Assembly: GCA_028877215.1 (NCBI GenBank)
Contig: JAPPFJ010000014.1
Span: 227,757-291,756 of the forward strand
Direction of reading: 5' to 3'
Source: Gemmatimonadota bacterium
GTDB lineage: Bacteria; Latescibacterota; UBA2968; GCA-2709665
DNA length: 64,000 nucleotides
Positions within the stretch are counted from its first letter, which is position 1; each line of letters opens with the position of its first letter. A program made the translations under genes and the position numbers. Positions 16,757-25,494 of this stretch are shown here, piece by piece. The notes under the pieces were generated by a model. The model was not told where the DNA came from. It saw only the letters and a list, made by a program, of their open reading frames with translations, and searched no databases.

Positions 16757-17545
16757 ATGTCTGACCAATTTACGAAAACTTTCGAAAAGCTCTGGATCGG
16801 CTTCCGGGCCCGCTGGTGCGACAGCCACGAACTGGGCGGGGCCACCGCATTCAGCCACGAGGAGCTCAAAGTGCCCATGCTGCACCGCGTCGTACAGATT
16901 GACGTGCCCGGCGCGATGGTGGACACGATGATCGACAGCGCCCTCGACCATTTCAGGGAAAGAGACTTCGATTGTGCGTTCACCCTGTCGCCGCTGGATC
17001 GCCCCGCTGATCTGGCCGAACGGTTGAAGAGACGCGGATTCGCATTCGAGTTGCAGGCAGTGGCGATGCTTTGCGACCGGGACGTCCGGCCCCTTTGCTC
17101 CGAATCCGTTGAGGTCGAGGAACTCGATCCGAGCCGGTACGGCGTCTGGGCAGACATCATGTGCCGCAGCTTCGATTTTCCGGACGGTGTGGGCGCCCTC
17201 GGACGGAAGGTTCTGGATATTCCGGAAGTAAGGTTCTACCTCGCGTACGTCGATCGCGAGCCAGCGGGAACCGCGTTGCTTTACACCAGATTCGGTCTGG
17301 GTTGTGTCGACTTCATCGGCACGTTGCCCCATTACCGCCGCAGGGGTGTAGCCTCGGCGATAACCGCCCGTGCGGTAGCGGACTCACAGGCGATGGGGAA
17401 TCGTTGGACCGGGCTTGAAGTGGTGGCCGGCAGCGCCGCCGAAAGGGTCTACAAGAGGGTCGGGTTTCGTCCCGTCCACAACCGCCCGCGTTACGTCAGG
17501 AGTACGAGCCGGATTGACCGCGACCCGGCTCCGCGAACGGCCTGA
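16757..17545 (+). CDS. GNAT-family N-acetyltransferase
   Basis: A 262 aa protein with a C-terminal GNAT fold. The acetyl-CoA-binding motif A is FIGTLPHYRRRGVASAIT (RxxGxA loop, about residues 193-211), followed by the beta5-alpha4 segment VVAGSAAERVYKRVGFRPV. The N-terminal ~130 residues look like a degenerate first GNAT repeat or a substrate-recognition domain. The acceptor is unknown. The ATG at 16757 follows GGAGG at a somewhat long spacing of 12 nt. It is a single gene, upstream of and separate from the SPFH operon. Confidence 0.85.
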   Translation: MSDQFTKTFEKLWIGFRARWCDSHELGGATAFSHEELKVPMLHRVVQIDVPGAMVDTMIDSALDHFRERDFDCAFTLSPLDRPADLAERLKRRGFAFELQAVAMLCDRDVRPLCSESVEVEELDPSRYGVWADIMCRSFDFPDGVGALGRKVLDIPEVRFYLAYVDREPAGTALLYTRFGLGCVDFIGTLPHYRRRGVASAITARAVADSQAMGNRWTGLEVVAGSAAERVYKRVGFRPVHNRPRYVRSTSRIDRDPAPRTA

Positions 17546-17650
17546 TGCCGCTATTCTGTCAGGGCGGTCAAGAACACGTTTCTTGCGAGTGGATATCGCC
17601 CATTGCTGTGGTCGTGGAATACACTATATTAATGTATATTTATATAGTCC

Positions 17651-17679
17651 TTGACTTGAAATCTGATAGTCAGTATCAT
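17651..17679 (+). promoter_or_regulatory. Promoter with overlapping TGATA-TATCA operator for the permease-SPFH operon
   Basis: TTGACT (17651-17656), 17-bp spacer, TATCAT (17674-17679), preceded by an AT-rich tract (17626-17650) like an UP element. The dyad TGATA-GTCAG-TATCA (17664-17678) covers the spacer end and the -10 box, so a bound protein would block polymerase. The sequence resembles Fur-family boxes (GATAAT-type words), which would suit a metal-transport operon. The leader to the GTG start is about 155 nt. Confidence 0.6.
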
Positions 17680-17839
17680 TTCCGCTCCGGACCCTGACGT
17701 GAGGCGGACTTCTGTGTCGGCGAACAGTACGGTGGGCACATCAACGTGTCCGGCGATGTGTACGGCGCCGATCGTTCCCGTTTTCTGAAACGCCTTCCAG
17801 GCGGCTCTTCGCATCATCCAATGCACTGGAGGAAATTGC

Positions 17840-20146
17840 GTGGTACAGCAGACGCTGGTCAGTTTCTTCGACTTTCTCTGGATGTCCGGTCTGCTCCTGG
17901 CGCCCATGCTGTTGCTGGGGTTGTTCCTCTCGGGCCTGATCCATGTATTTATCTCCCGTGAGGCCATCCTCAGGTGGCTCAAGGACGACAGCCTGAAATC
18001 CGTTGCCGTGAGTTCGGCCGTGGGCGTCCCGGTGCCGCTGTGCAGTTGTTCCGTCGTGCCGGTGGTTGCCGAGATGCGAAGGAAAGGCGCATCCCGTTCG
18101 TCCTGCATGTCCTTCCTGATAACCGCGCCGGAGACAGGGGCGGATTCGATCCTGGTTACGAACGCCTTCTTCGGTTTCATTGCCGCGGTCGTGCGTCCCG
18201 TAATCAGCTTCATCACGGCCGTCGTCGCCGGCATCTTTTGCATCGGTCTCATACGCAACGGCCACGAAGAGACCGTGTCGGATCATGGCCACGATGAACA
18301 CGAACACGACCATGACCATGACCACGGGCACGATCACGATCATGACCACGATCACGGTTCGCACGAGCCCCTCATTCCGGAAACCGACGACTGCTACGTG
18401 AGCTTTTCGCGATTGAAGGGCCTTTTCGTGCAGTGGTTGAAGAGCGTCGCCACGATGGCCGGACGGTGGAAATCCATTTCGTGGGTGAAACCGGCATTCT
18501 ACCGTGAAGCTCTGGAGGCGGAGGAGGCCGGAAAGGCTTCCCCGGGAGACACGTCCACGGAGGGTCACGCGCTCGACTTCAAAAAGCTGGTGAAGCACAT
18601 CTTTCACTACGGTTTTGTTGAAATAGCCGACGACATCCTCTTTGCGCTTCTGGTTGGCGTGGCCCTGGGCGGGGTACTCTTCCTGGTGATACCGGGCGAC
18701 CTGATGACAAATGAATATGCCCGCTGGGTCTCCTATCCCGTGATGGTGCTTGTCGGCGTTCCTCTTTATATCTGCGCATCGGCCAGTACGCCGATCGCCG
18801 CAGCCCTCGTCGCCAAGGGATTCAGCCCCGGCGCGGCGCTGATCTTTCTGATGACCGGGCCGGCCACCAATACCGGTACGATCGCGATCATCGTCAGCCA
18901 GTTCGGCGCACGCTTCGCCACCATATACGTAGCGGCGGTCATCGCGGTGACGGTCGCCCTCGGTATCGTGATCGACGCGCTGCTCCTGGCCACCGGCCTG
19001 ACGATTCCGGTGTACCTCGGCCCTTCCGAATCGCCGGCGATACAGTTCCTTCAGTGGGGCTCGGCGCTGGTTCTCATCGCTCTCATTATCTGGCGTTTCC
19101 GCGCGGGCGCGCTCCGCAGCGGCTGGGAGGACCTGCTGCTCAATATACGACCCCTGGCGAATACATGGACTCAGGCCTGGGAGCGCCTCACGCGCGGGCG
19201 TAACTTAAAGGGGGTCATATCTCCCGGCACACCGATGGGAAAGGTGCTCTGGGGATTGCTCCTCCTCCTGTTCCTGGCCAGCGGATTCACAGCCGTTCCT
19301 CCCAATGCGGTAGGCTATGGCCTGCTTCTCGGCGAGGTCTACTGGCGTGACATCCAGCCGGGGCTGAGCTATCTCGCCCCATGGCCCTTCGTCAAGGTCG
19401 ACAAATGGCCGGTACGGGAAGTGAAGTCCATCCTTTGCGAAACGCCCGAAGAGTACGTGTCTGGCGATCTCAACCTGATTTCCCTCACCGTCAACGTGCA
19501 ATACAGGGTCAAGGATCCCTACGTCTATCACTATCGGACGGAGGAGCCGGAGAGAGTCATTGCCGACGTGGTCAAGGCCCACGTGCGTTCCTTCATATCC
19601 GCCCGGGACCTCGAAAGATTGCTGAACGTCCACCGCGCAACGCTCGAAGATCATCTCACCAGGTCCTTCGACGTGGACGTGCACTTCGCAAATTCGGTTC
19701 TGAAAACCGTTGAAATCGTCAAGGTCAACCTGCTGGATGTGAGCCCAGTGGCGGAAACCATGAGCGCTTTCAGGGACGTTTCCAGCGCACAGGAAGACCG
19801 GGAGCGGATCATCGTCAACGCGCAGCGCTTCCTCGTGTCGCTGGTACCGCAGGCGCACGGAAACGCGGCGTGGGAAATACAGCAGGCCGACGGCGAGGCC
19901 TATCGGAAAGTCAAGACAGCGGCCGCTGAGGCCGATGCCATATCCACGGTCTCCAGGGCTGTCAGAAACGCGCCGGGCGTACTGAGGAACATGCTCTGGC
20001 GGGAGAAACTGGAGACGGCGTTGGCCGGAAATCCCAAGATCATCGTACCCAACAAGAAGAGCCTCGAAAAGGTCGCGCTGTGGAAGAGAAAGACTTCAGG
20101 CGTCAACCATGGCGCGCCCGCCGGCCACAGAAAGAAGAGCCACTAA
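17840..20146 (+). CDS. Fusion of a CxC-type metal permease with a His-rich loop to an HflK-like SPFH domain
   Basis: 768 aa. Residues 1-420 form a permease of the YraQ/ArsP/SO_0444 class: helices at 10-38, 56-75, 103-138, 262-285 and 298-385, the CSC motif at 68-70 in VPLCSCSVVPV, and its internal-repeat counterpart VPLYICASASTPIAAALVAK. Between the halves is a cytoplasmic or periplasmic loop with about 28 His/Asp/Glu residues (143-176). A further helix (468-488) anchors an SPFH/band-7 domain (about 490-700) with PNAVGYGLLLGEVYWRDIQPGL, LTVNVQYRVKDP, RSFISARDLERLL and VKVNLLDVSPVAETMSAFRD. I know of no described permease-SPFH fusion. GTG start, with GGAGG 7 nt upstream. First gene of the operon. 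Confidence 0.88.
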   Translation: MVQQTLVSFFDFLWMSGLLLAPMLLLGLFLSGLIHVFISREAILRWLKDDSLKSVAVSSAVGVPVPLCSCSVVPVVAEMRRKGASRSSCMSFLITAPETGADSILVTNAFFGFIAAVVRPVISFITAVVAGIFCIGLIRNGHEETVSDHGHDEHEHDHDHDHGHDHDHDHDHGSHEPLIPETDDCYVSFSRLKGLFVQWLKSVATMAGRWKSISWVKPAFYREALEAEEAGKASPGDTSTEGHALDFKKLVKHIFHYGFVEIADDILFALLVGVALGGVLFLVIPGDLMTNEYARWVSYPVMVLVGVPLYICASASTPIAAALVAKGFSPGAALIFLMTGPATNTGTIAIIVSQFGARFATIYVAAVIAVTVALGIVIDALLLATGLTIPVYLGPSESPAIQFLQWGSALVLIALIIWRFRAGALRSGWEDLLLNIRPLANTWTQAWERLTRGRNLKGVISPGTPMGKVLWGLLLLLFLASGFTAVPPNAVGYGLLLGEVYWRDIQPGLSYLAPWPFVKVDKWPVREVKSILCETPEEYVSGDLNLISLTVNVQYRVKDPYVYHYRTEEPERVIADVVKAHVRSFISARDLERLLNVHRATLEDHLTRSFDVDVHFANSVLKTVEIVKVNLLDVSPVAETMSAFRDVSSAQEDRERIIVNAQRFLVSLVPQAHGNAAWEIQQADGEAYRKVKTAAAEADAISTVSRAVRNAPGVLRNMLWREKLETALAGNPKIIVPNKKSLEKVALWKRKTSGVNHGAPAGHRKKSH

Positions 20147-20303
20147 GAGGTAGACGCAGACTTTTAAGGCGCCCAATTCATATCCCTGAAGGAGTGCCGC
20201 ATACCGCGCCATTCGATTCGCGCCCGAGAAACCCGAACCGCAATGGGTCAGCGGGTCGATCGTTCACGCACGATCTGGACGTCCTAACTGACGAGGCAAC
20301 GCA

Positions 20304-21194
20304 ATGACGCTCAAAAAAGCCACGATGACCGCGGCCATCGCCGTGATTGTCGGCGCAATCGTCTACGACAGCATCTACATTATCCACGAGACTCAGCAGG
20401 GCGTTCTGACGCACTTCGGAAAGATTTCGCCTCCGGTGAGACAACCGGGGCTTCACCTGAAGTGGCCCCGCCCGATCTCCAGGATCTACAAGGTGGACCG
20501 GCGTATCCATACGTTGACCGATATCCCTCACGAACTGATCACCGACGATCAGAAAAGCGTTCGCGTGGACGGGTACCTGCTCTGGAGGACGGTGGACCCC
20601 ATTCTGTTCGTCGAGGCGATCCGCACCGGAAAGAACGCCGTTGAGCGCTTGCAGGACCTCTATCTTTCAAGCAGCGGGATTGTCGTCAGCAACAAGTCCC
20701 TGGACGCCTTTATCGGGCTGGGGCTGGAGCACGAAGACCTGAACGAGGCATCACGGGAGATCCACGCCAGGATTGCGCCGATTGCGAGAGAAAGCTACGG
20801 CATCGAGGTCATCGAAGCGGGAATCGTGGAATACACGCTGCCCACGGAGAACCGACCGAGCGTCATTCAGCGCATGATCGCGGAACGGGCGCGCATTGCC
20901 GCCCGGTATCGCAGCGAAGGCGAGGAAAGGGCCCTGCGAATCGAGGCCCTGGCCATCAACGAACACGAAAAGCTGCTGGCCGACGCCCACGCGGAGGCGA
21001 CTGCCATTCTCGGCAAGGCCGAGGCCGAGGCGATGGCGGTGCTGGGCAAGGCGTACCGGCAGGACCCGGGGTTCTACAGTTTCATCCGTGCACTGGACAG
21101 CTACGATCTTATCATCGACCGGAACACGACGTTGATGCTGCCGGCCGACAACGAGTTGTTCAAGTACCTCAACAGCAGGTCCACGCCCCGATAA
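20304..21194 (+). CDS. HflC-like SPFH/band-7 membrane protein
   Basis: 296 aa with one N-terminal helix (ATMTAAIAVIVGAIVYDSIYI) and an SPFH domain starting HETQQGVLTHFGKISPPVRQPGLH. RIYKVDRRIHTLTDIPHEL and VDGYLLWRTVDP follow, then an Ala/Glu-rich coiled coil (RMIAERARIAARYRSEGEER to about 250). It resembles HflC, the partner of HflK around FtsH, but no ftsH is nearby. Neighbouring genes encode a permease-SPFH fusion and a third SPFH protein, so the three probably build one oligomeric ring or cage. ATG 20304, GAGG 8 nt upstream; 157 bp after the fusion gene. Confidence 0.88.
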   Translation: MTLKKATMTAAIAVIVGAIVYDSIYIIHETQQGVLTHFGKISPPVRQPGLHLKWPRPISRIYKVDRRIHTLTDIPHELITDDQKSVRVDGYLLWRTVDPILFVEAIRTGKNAVERLQDLYLSSSGIVVSNKSLDAFIGLGLEHEDLNEASREIHARIAPIARESYGIEVIEAGIVEYTLPTENRPSVIQRMIAERARIAARYRSEGEERALRIEALAINEHEKLLADAHAEATAILGKAEAEAMAVLGKAYRQDPGFYSFIRALDSYDLIIDRNTTLMLPADNELFKYLNSRSTPR

Positions 21195-21212
21195 ACCGGG
21201 AGCCCGCGCGAA

Positions 21213-22643
21213 ATGAGTGAACAGACATCATTGCCGCCGAGTACGCGGATCATCTACGCCGTATTCGATTATTACTCGAAACACCGGCGGCGAATCATGG
21301 TATGGACCGCTGCCGCGGTTGTGGTCGGTATCCTGGCCAGCGGGTTCTACATCGTCAAGAAGGAGGAACTCGGCGTCGTCCTCCGGTTCGGGAGGGTCGT
21401 GAATGCCAACGTCCGGCCCGGAATACGCTACTGTATTCCGATCATCGACGCGGTACACATCCGCAAGGTCAAGCGGGTCACCCGATACCGTGTGGCCAGC
21501 AAGGAAGGCAATAAGGTCAACTTTACCATATTGTCGGGAGACGTGAACCTTCTGGAAGTGGACGTCGCCGTCCAGTACCGGATCGACAACCTCAGAAACT
21601 TCCTTTTCATCTCCAGCGATCCGATCGCGATGCTGACCGTTTACACCAGGGAGGAACTGGTCGACGCCCTGGGCGAGAATTTCATCGACCTGATTCTCAC
21701 CTCGAATCGAAACATCATTCAAAGCAGGCTGTTCGACCGGATTACCGCCCGGCTCGAGAATCGCGATATCGGGATAGAGCTTGTTTCGCTGGACATCGTC
21801 GACGTTAAGCCGATCGAGGAGACCATCGCCGCATTCCGGGACGTCAGCGACGCGTTCGCGGAGCGGGCGAAGGCGGTCAGCGACGCGAATCGCCAGAAGG
21901 AGCAGCTGATCGCGCGCAGCCGGGGACAGGGGGAAGCGCTGGTTTTGAACGCGAAAGCCAGGGCCCGGGAAAGGGTCGTGCAGGCGAAGAGCAGCGCCGG
22001 GTCGTTCTCCGCGCTCCTGGGCGAATACAGGAAACAGCCATCGCACGTCCGCATCACCCGTTATTGGGACCGCATGAGGAAGATCTTCTCCGAAGCGAGC
22101 CTGGCTGCAGTCAACCCGGCCAATCAGTCGGCCATCGACATCAACATGATTGACGGCGCCGGCGACGGATTCACGCCGGCGGACCTGGCGCTGGGGGAGC
22201 CGCCCACAGGAACCGGCGCGGCGGCCGGCAGGATGGCGCTGTCGTCAACGCAAATGCCTGATATACATAAAATAGAAAATGTCGACGAGGACAGACTCAC
22301 GCTGGACGGCCAATTTCACAAAGTGCGCTCGGAACGCGATCACCTGGACGTGGCCAACCCCCGGTCGCTTATTTTCGACACCCCTTCGATATTCTCCCAT
22401 AGCCACGTTGTGCGTGGCAAACGGTTCAGCCGGCAGGAGCAGGAGAAACCGATGGTGGAGGTGCTCCCCGAGGAGGATGCCAGGTCGACGACGCAGGCGA
22501 CGCCCGGAGTCAAATCCGGGAAGAAAACGAAGGCCGGCCTCAAGCAGGGCAAGAAAGCGAAGGCCGCCGTCAAGCAGGAGAAGCAGGACGCGGCTGCTGG
22601 CAAGCCGGCAAAGACGGGGGAGGGTGGCGCCACGTCGAAGTAG
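21213..22643 (+). CDS. HflK-like SPFH/band-7 membrane protein with long disordered tail
   Basis: 476 aa: an N-terminal cytoplasmic stretch, one helix (VWTAAAVVVGILASGFYIV, about 30-48) and an SPFH domain (KKEELGVVLRFGRVVNANVR, LEVDVAVQYRIDNLRNFLF, LVSLDIVDVKPIEETIAAFR). A coiled coil (about 205-260) follows. The long C-terminal tail (about 305-476) is low complexity and ends in KK/KA-rich repeats. HflK normally ends near residue 400, so the basic tail is extra. It starts 18 bp after the HflC-like gene; ATG 21213 with GGGAG 9 nt upstream. Confidence 0.88.
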   Translation: MSEQTSLPPSTRIIYAVFDYYSKHRRRIMVWTAAAVVVGILASGFYIVKKEELGVVLRFGRVVNANVRPGIRYCIPIIDAVHIRKVKRVTRYRVASKEGNKVNFTILSGDVNLLEVDVAVQYRIDNLRNFLFISSDPIAMLTVYTREELVDALGENFIDLILTSNRNIIQSRLFDRITARLENRDIGIELVSLDIVDVKPIEETIAAFRDVSDAFAERAKAVSDANRQKEQLIARSRGQGEALVLNAKARARERVVQAKSSAGSFSALLGEYRKQPSHVRITRYWDRMRKIFSEASLAAVNPANQSAIDINMIDGAGDGFTPADLALGEPPTGTGAAAGRMALSSTQMPDIHKIENVDEDRLTLDGQFHKVRSERDHLDVANPRSLIFDTPSIFSHSHVVRGKRFSRQEQEKPMVEVLPEEDARSTTQATPGVKSGKKTKAGLKQGKKAKAAVKQEKQDAAAGKPAKTGEGGATSK

Positions 22644-22673
22644 ATGTGACACGCCTCGGGAAGAGGGTAGCGA

Positions 22674-23828
22674 ATGGCGGCACACATCGTCAGTGGGCTA
22701 TTGTCATTCTGGCTCGCCCTGCTGCCGGTCGCAACGCCCGCGGCGGAGACAGGTATCAGCGATACGACGATTGTCTTCGGTCAGAGCGCTTGTTTCTCCG
22801 GGCCGAACCGGCAGTTGGGTTTCAATTATCGGGCCGGTATTCGCGCGGCCCTTCAGGAAGCGAACCGTCGCGGCGGCGTCAACGGCAGGACACTCAGGCT
22901 GATTTCCCTTGACGACGCGTATGAGCCCGATCTGGCGGCCGCCAACGCGGAGCGATTCGCATCCGAGAACGACGTATTCGCCGTCATCGGCGGCGTGGGT
23001 ACGCCAACGGCGAAGCGCATCGCGCCGGTATTGAAATCGGCAAAGATACCCTTCGTGGGCCCCTTCACCGGCGCCGCGTTCCTGCGCAACGCCAGGCGGT
23101 TTCCAAACGTCGTCAACCTGAGAGCGGGCTATCTGGACGAGACACGGGTTCTGGTGGACCACATCCTGAGGAAGCGCGGCAAGAAGCGGTTCGGTATCAT
23201 CTACCAGGACGACGCCTTCGGGCGTTCCGTCCTCAAGAACTACAAGTCGGTGCTCGACGGAAAGGGCATTCCCATTCTGGGAAAAACCGCTTTCTCTCGA
23301 AACACCCATGCCGTCCAGGCCAGCCTGTTCGCCCTGGCCAAGGCCGACCTGGACGCCATCATGATCGTCGGCGCGTACGCGTCCAATTCTGAAATTATCA
23401 ACCTGGCGCACTCTCTCGGCCATAGATACATAATGGCCAATCTGTCGTTCGTTCTGTCCTACGAGTTGAAGAAGAGGATCGACGCACCTAGCGACCGAAT
23501 CCTGGTCTCAGAAGTGATGCCCGACGCCGACGACACCGGGATGCAGGTGGTCAGGAGCTTTCATCGCGCGCTGGGGGCCGTCGAAGCTGGAGGCGGTGCG
23601 GAGGTCGGTAAGTTCGGCGTCAACGAGGTGTCACTTGAGGGATACATTCTGGGCCGTTTCGTCATCGAGGTGCTGGAGCGCATGGGCGAGACGTTGACGC
23701 GGGAGCATTTTCTGCTAACGGCATTGTCGTCAGGACCGGTAGCGATTGACGATTGGACGCTCGCCTTCGAGCCTGGGACCAATACGGGATCGCGCTACGT
23801 CCGGTTGATCGATCTCGGAGGAGATTGA
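22674..23828 (+). CDS. Periplasmic ligand-binding protein (LivK/Peripla_BP_6 type)
   Basis: 384 aa with a cleavable signal peptide (first ~25 residues, ending TPAAE). The type-I binding fold starts DTTIVFGQSACFSGPNRQLG and continues FNYRAGIRAALQEANRRGGV; later segments are FAVIGGVGTPTAKRIAPVL, GIIYQDDAFGRSVLKNYKSV and MIVGAYASNSEIINLAHSLG. The family feeds branched-chain amino-acid or amide ABC importers, but no ABC subunits are present, so it may work as a sensor or with the membrane proteins of this operon. ATG 22674 follows AGAGGG; 30 bp after the HflK-like gene. Confidence 0.87.
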   Translation: MAAHIVSGLLSFWLALLPVATPAAETGISDTTIVFGQSACFSGPNRQLGFNYRAGIRAALQEANRRGGVNGRTLRLISLDDAYEPDLAAANAERFASENDVFAVIGGVGTPTAKRIAPVLKSAKIPFVGPFTGAAFLRNARRFPNVVNLRAGYLDETRVLVDHILRKRGKKRFGIIYQDDAFGRSVLKNYKSVLDGKGIPILGKTAFSRNTHAVQASLFALAKADLDAIMIVGAYASNSEIINLAHSLGHRYIMANLSFVLSYELKKRIDAPSDRILVSEVMPDADDTGMQVVRSFHRALGAVEAGGGAEVGKFGVNEVSLEGYILGRFVIEVLERMGETLTREHFLLTALSSGPVAIDDWTLAFEPGTNTGSRYVRLIDLGGD

Positions 23829-23831
23829 CCT

Positions 23832-24320
23832 TTGAAAAAGGTGGATGAATTTTCAGCCGAAGAAATCGGCGAAGAGTGGTTGAGGGAGCTCTACAAAGTC
23901 GTCCATATGCGGCGCGGCACGATGTTCAGGCTGATTACGGAGTCGGCCCGCCTGCTGCTTTTGGGCAATGCGGGCGGCGCGGCATTGATCATCGGATTCA
24001 TGAGTTCGCCTTCCGGAGTGGAAGACGCGGCCTACCACTGGCTGGCCCTGGCGACGCTGCTCGTTTTTGCGACCGGGACCCTGGCATCCGCGCTCACGAT
24101 GATTCTTGTCGCCATGGTCTCGGTAAAGGAAGCGCACAGCGCCGAAGAGGCATTGAAGAGTTTCGCGGATCGGGACATCGATCGCACCCAGGTGCTCTTT
24201 ACACTGGGCGAACAGACGTTTCGGATCGCCGACTATTCACTGGTGTCGGGCGCGGTCAGCATTGGCGGGTTTATGCTGGGCGGGCTGAGCAGTATCCTGC
24301 TCCTCATGCTTTTCTTCTGA
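23832..24320 (+). CDS. Small three-helix membrane protein of the SPFH operon
   Basis: 162 aa, family not recognised. An acidic cytoplasmic N-terminus (FSAEEIGEEWLRELYKVV) precedes three hydrophobic segments: LLLLGNAGGAALIIGFM (about 36-52), HWLALATLLVFATGTLASAL (62-81, continuing to 90) and VSGAVSIGGFMLGGLSSILL (about 138-157). A TTG start at 23832 is set by GGAGGAG, which overlaps the end of the binding-protein gene; the genes are 3 bp apart, implying translational coupling. It is followed by a terminator, so it closes the operon. Confidence 0.75.
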   Translation: MKKVDEFSAEEIGEEWLRELYKVVHMRRGTMFRLITESARLLLLGNAGGAALIIGFMSSPSGVEDAAYHWLALATLLVFATGTLASALTMILVAMVSVKEAHSAEEALKSFADRDIDRTQVLFTLGEQTFRIADYSLVSGAVSIGGFMLGGLSSILLLMLFF

Positions 24321-24353
24321 GTCGCAACGGGTCGATGCTGGCGAATGATAAAA

Positions 24354-24396
24354 GGGGGCAACCCGGCGCCGGAGATGAGGGTTGCCCCTGAAATTT
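24354..24396 (+). terminator. Intrinsic terminator of the permease-SPFH operon
   Basis: A perfect 10-bp stem, GGGGCAACCC (24355-24364) / GGGTTGCCCC (24379-24388), is followed by TGAAATTTTC. It lies 34 bp after the small membrane protein stop and separates the operon from the ZIP gene. Confidence 0.8.
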
Positions 24397-24558
24397 TCCC
24401 GTGATTCGGCGCCTTGATCGTCCGCCGCGGTTTTTTGCGTAGTCAGTACCGAAACTGCATACCCGCAGGGAGTTTGTTACAGCGGTCACCCGTATTCCGG
24501 AACTTCGTTCGCCGGTGCTGAACTGCACGGGATGAAGCCAACCTAGGGTCAGGTCATC

Positions 24559-25419
24559 GTGGATTCAGAGAGTCTGCTCATCATATTAGGATATTCACTG
24601 GGCATCTTCGCCGTTTCCTTTGCCGGCGGGAAACTGGCCGTCCTGGGATCCATGACCCACACGAAAATTCAGATCCTGATGAGCCTCGTGGCGGGCTTTA
24701 TCCTCGGCATCGCCATGTACCACCTCTTGCCACACAGTCTCGAACGGATCACCGGGCCGGGAAACGTGGAGAAGGCCGTCGCGTTGGTGGTTTGCGGCAT
24801 GGTCCTGATGATCTTCCTGCTGCGCGTGTTCCACTTCCATCAGCACGACTTCAGCAATGAAGCCGGCAAGCTGTACGATCATCACGACCACAGGGACTCC
24901 GGCGGACAATCGGGAAGTCTGGTAGGGGTTGCAATGGGCCTGGGCGTGCATACCGTAACCGAAGGCGTCGCCCTGGGCACCAGCATGCGGATCAGCTCGC
25001 CTCACGAAGACGGAGGCGCGTTGCCCGCCCTCGGCGTCTTCCTCGCCATCCTTCTTCACAAGCCGCTCGATGCGTACTCCATCATCGGGATGATGAAGTT
25101 CGAGGGATACAGCGCGCGCGCGCGCGCGGCGGCCAACACCGCTTTTGCCTTGCTGTGCCCGCTGGTCGCTCTTGCCAGTTTCTGGGGCGTGGGGCTGCTC
25201 GGCCAGGACGACGGCTCGGTCATCGGCTATGTGCTTGCATTCGCCGCTGGCGTATTCCTGTGCATTGCGCTGAGCGATCTGCTTCCCGAAATCCAATTCC
25301 ACAGTCACGACCGCGGCAAACTCATCGTATCCCTTCTCGTGGGAATCACTCTCGCCTACGGCCTCTACTTCGTCGAATCCTCTGCCGTTCATGGAACGGA
25401 AGCGCAGCACGGGCATTGA
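24559..25419 (+). CDS. ZIP-family divalent metal transporter
   Basis: 286 aa inner-membrane protein with eight predicted helices and a His-rich loop between helices 3 and 4 (FHFHQHDF and YDHHDHRDS, about residues 92-115). The metal path carries GLGVHTVTEGVALGTSM in helix 4 (H and E three residues apart) and ILLHKPLDAYSI in helix 5, where HKxPE is usual. A third His pair lies in FHSHDRGK. Zinc or another divalent cation is the probable substrate. The start is a GTG at 24559 with GTCAGGT upstream. It lies outside the terminator of the SPFH operon but fits its metal theme. Confidence 0.9.
   Translation: MDSESLLIILGYSLGIFAVSFAGGKLAVLGSMTHTKIQILMSLVAGFILGIAMYHLLPHSLERITGPGNVEKAVALVVCGMVLMIFLLRVFHFHQHDFSNEAGKLYDHHDHRDSGGQSGSLVGVAMGLGVHTVTEGVALGTSMRISSPHEDGGALPALGVFLAILLHKPLDAYSIIGMMKFEGYSARARAAANTAFALLCPLVALASFWGVGLLGQDDGSVIGYVLAFAAGVFLCIALSDLLPEIQFHSHDRGKLIVSLLVGITLAYGLYFVESSAVHGTEAQHGH
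25112..25128 (+). repeat. GC dinucleotide run within the ZIP gene
   Basis: Seventeen bases of uninterrupted alternating G and C inside the coding sequence, encoding Ala-Arg-Ala-Arg. A gain or loss of one unit would shift the frame about two thirds of the way through the transporter. Confidence 0.9.
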
Positions 25420-25494
25420 ACCCTCCCGCTCTCTCCAGCTGCATTTCCGGGCAATTCAGATCAACCGTGCGCACTTCCCGGTGACGATCGTCTT

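Noticed and set aside
18285..18365. Apparent tandem repeat in the permease gene, considered as a CRISPR-like or minisatellite array
   Set aside because: It is a coding run of His and Asp codons (ccatgaccatgacc type) for the metal-binding loop, with no spacers.
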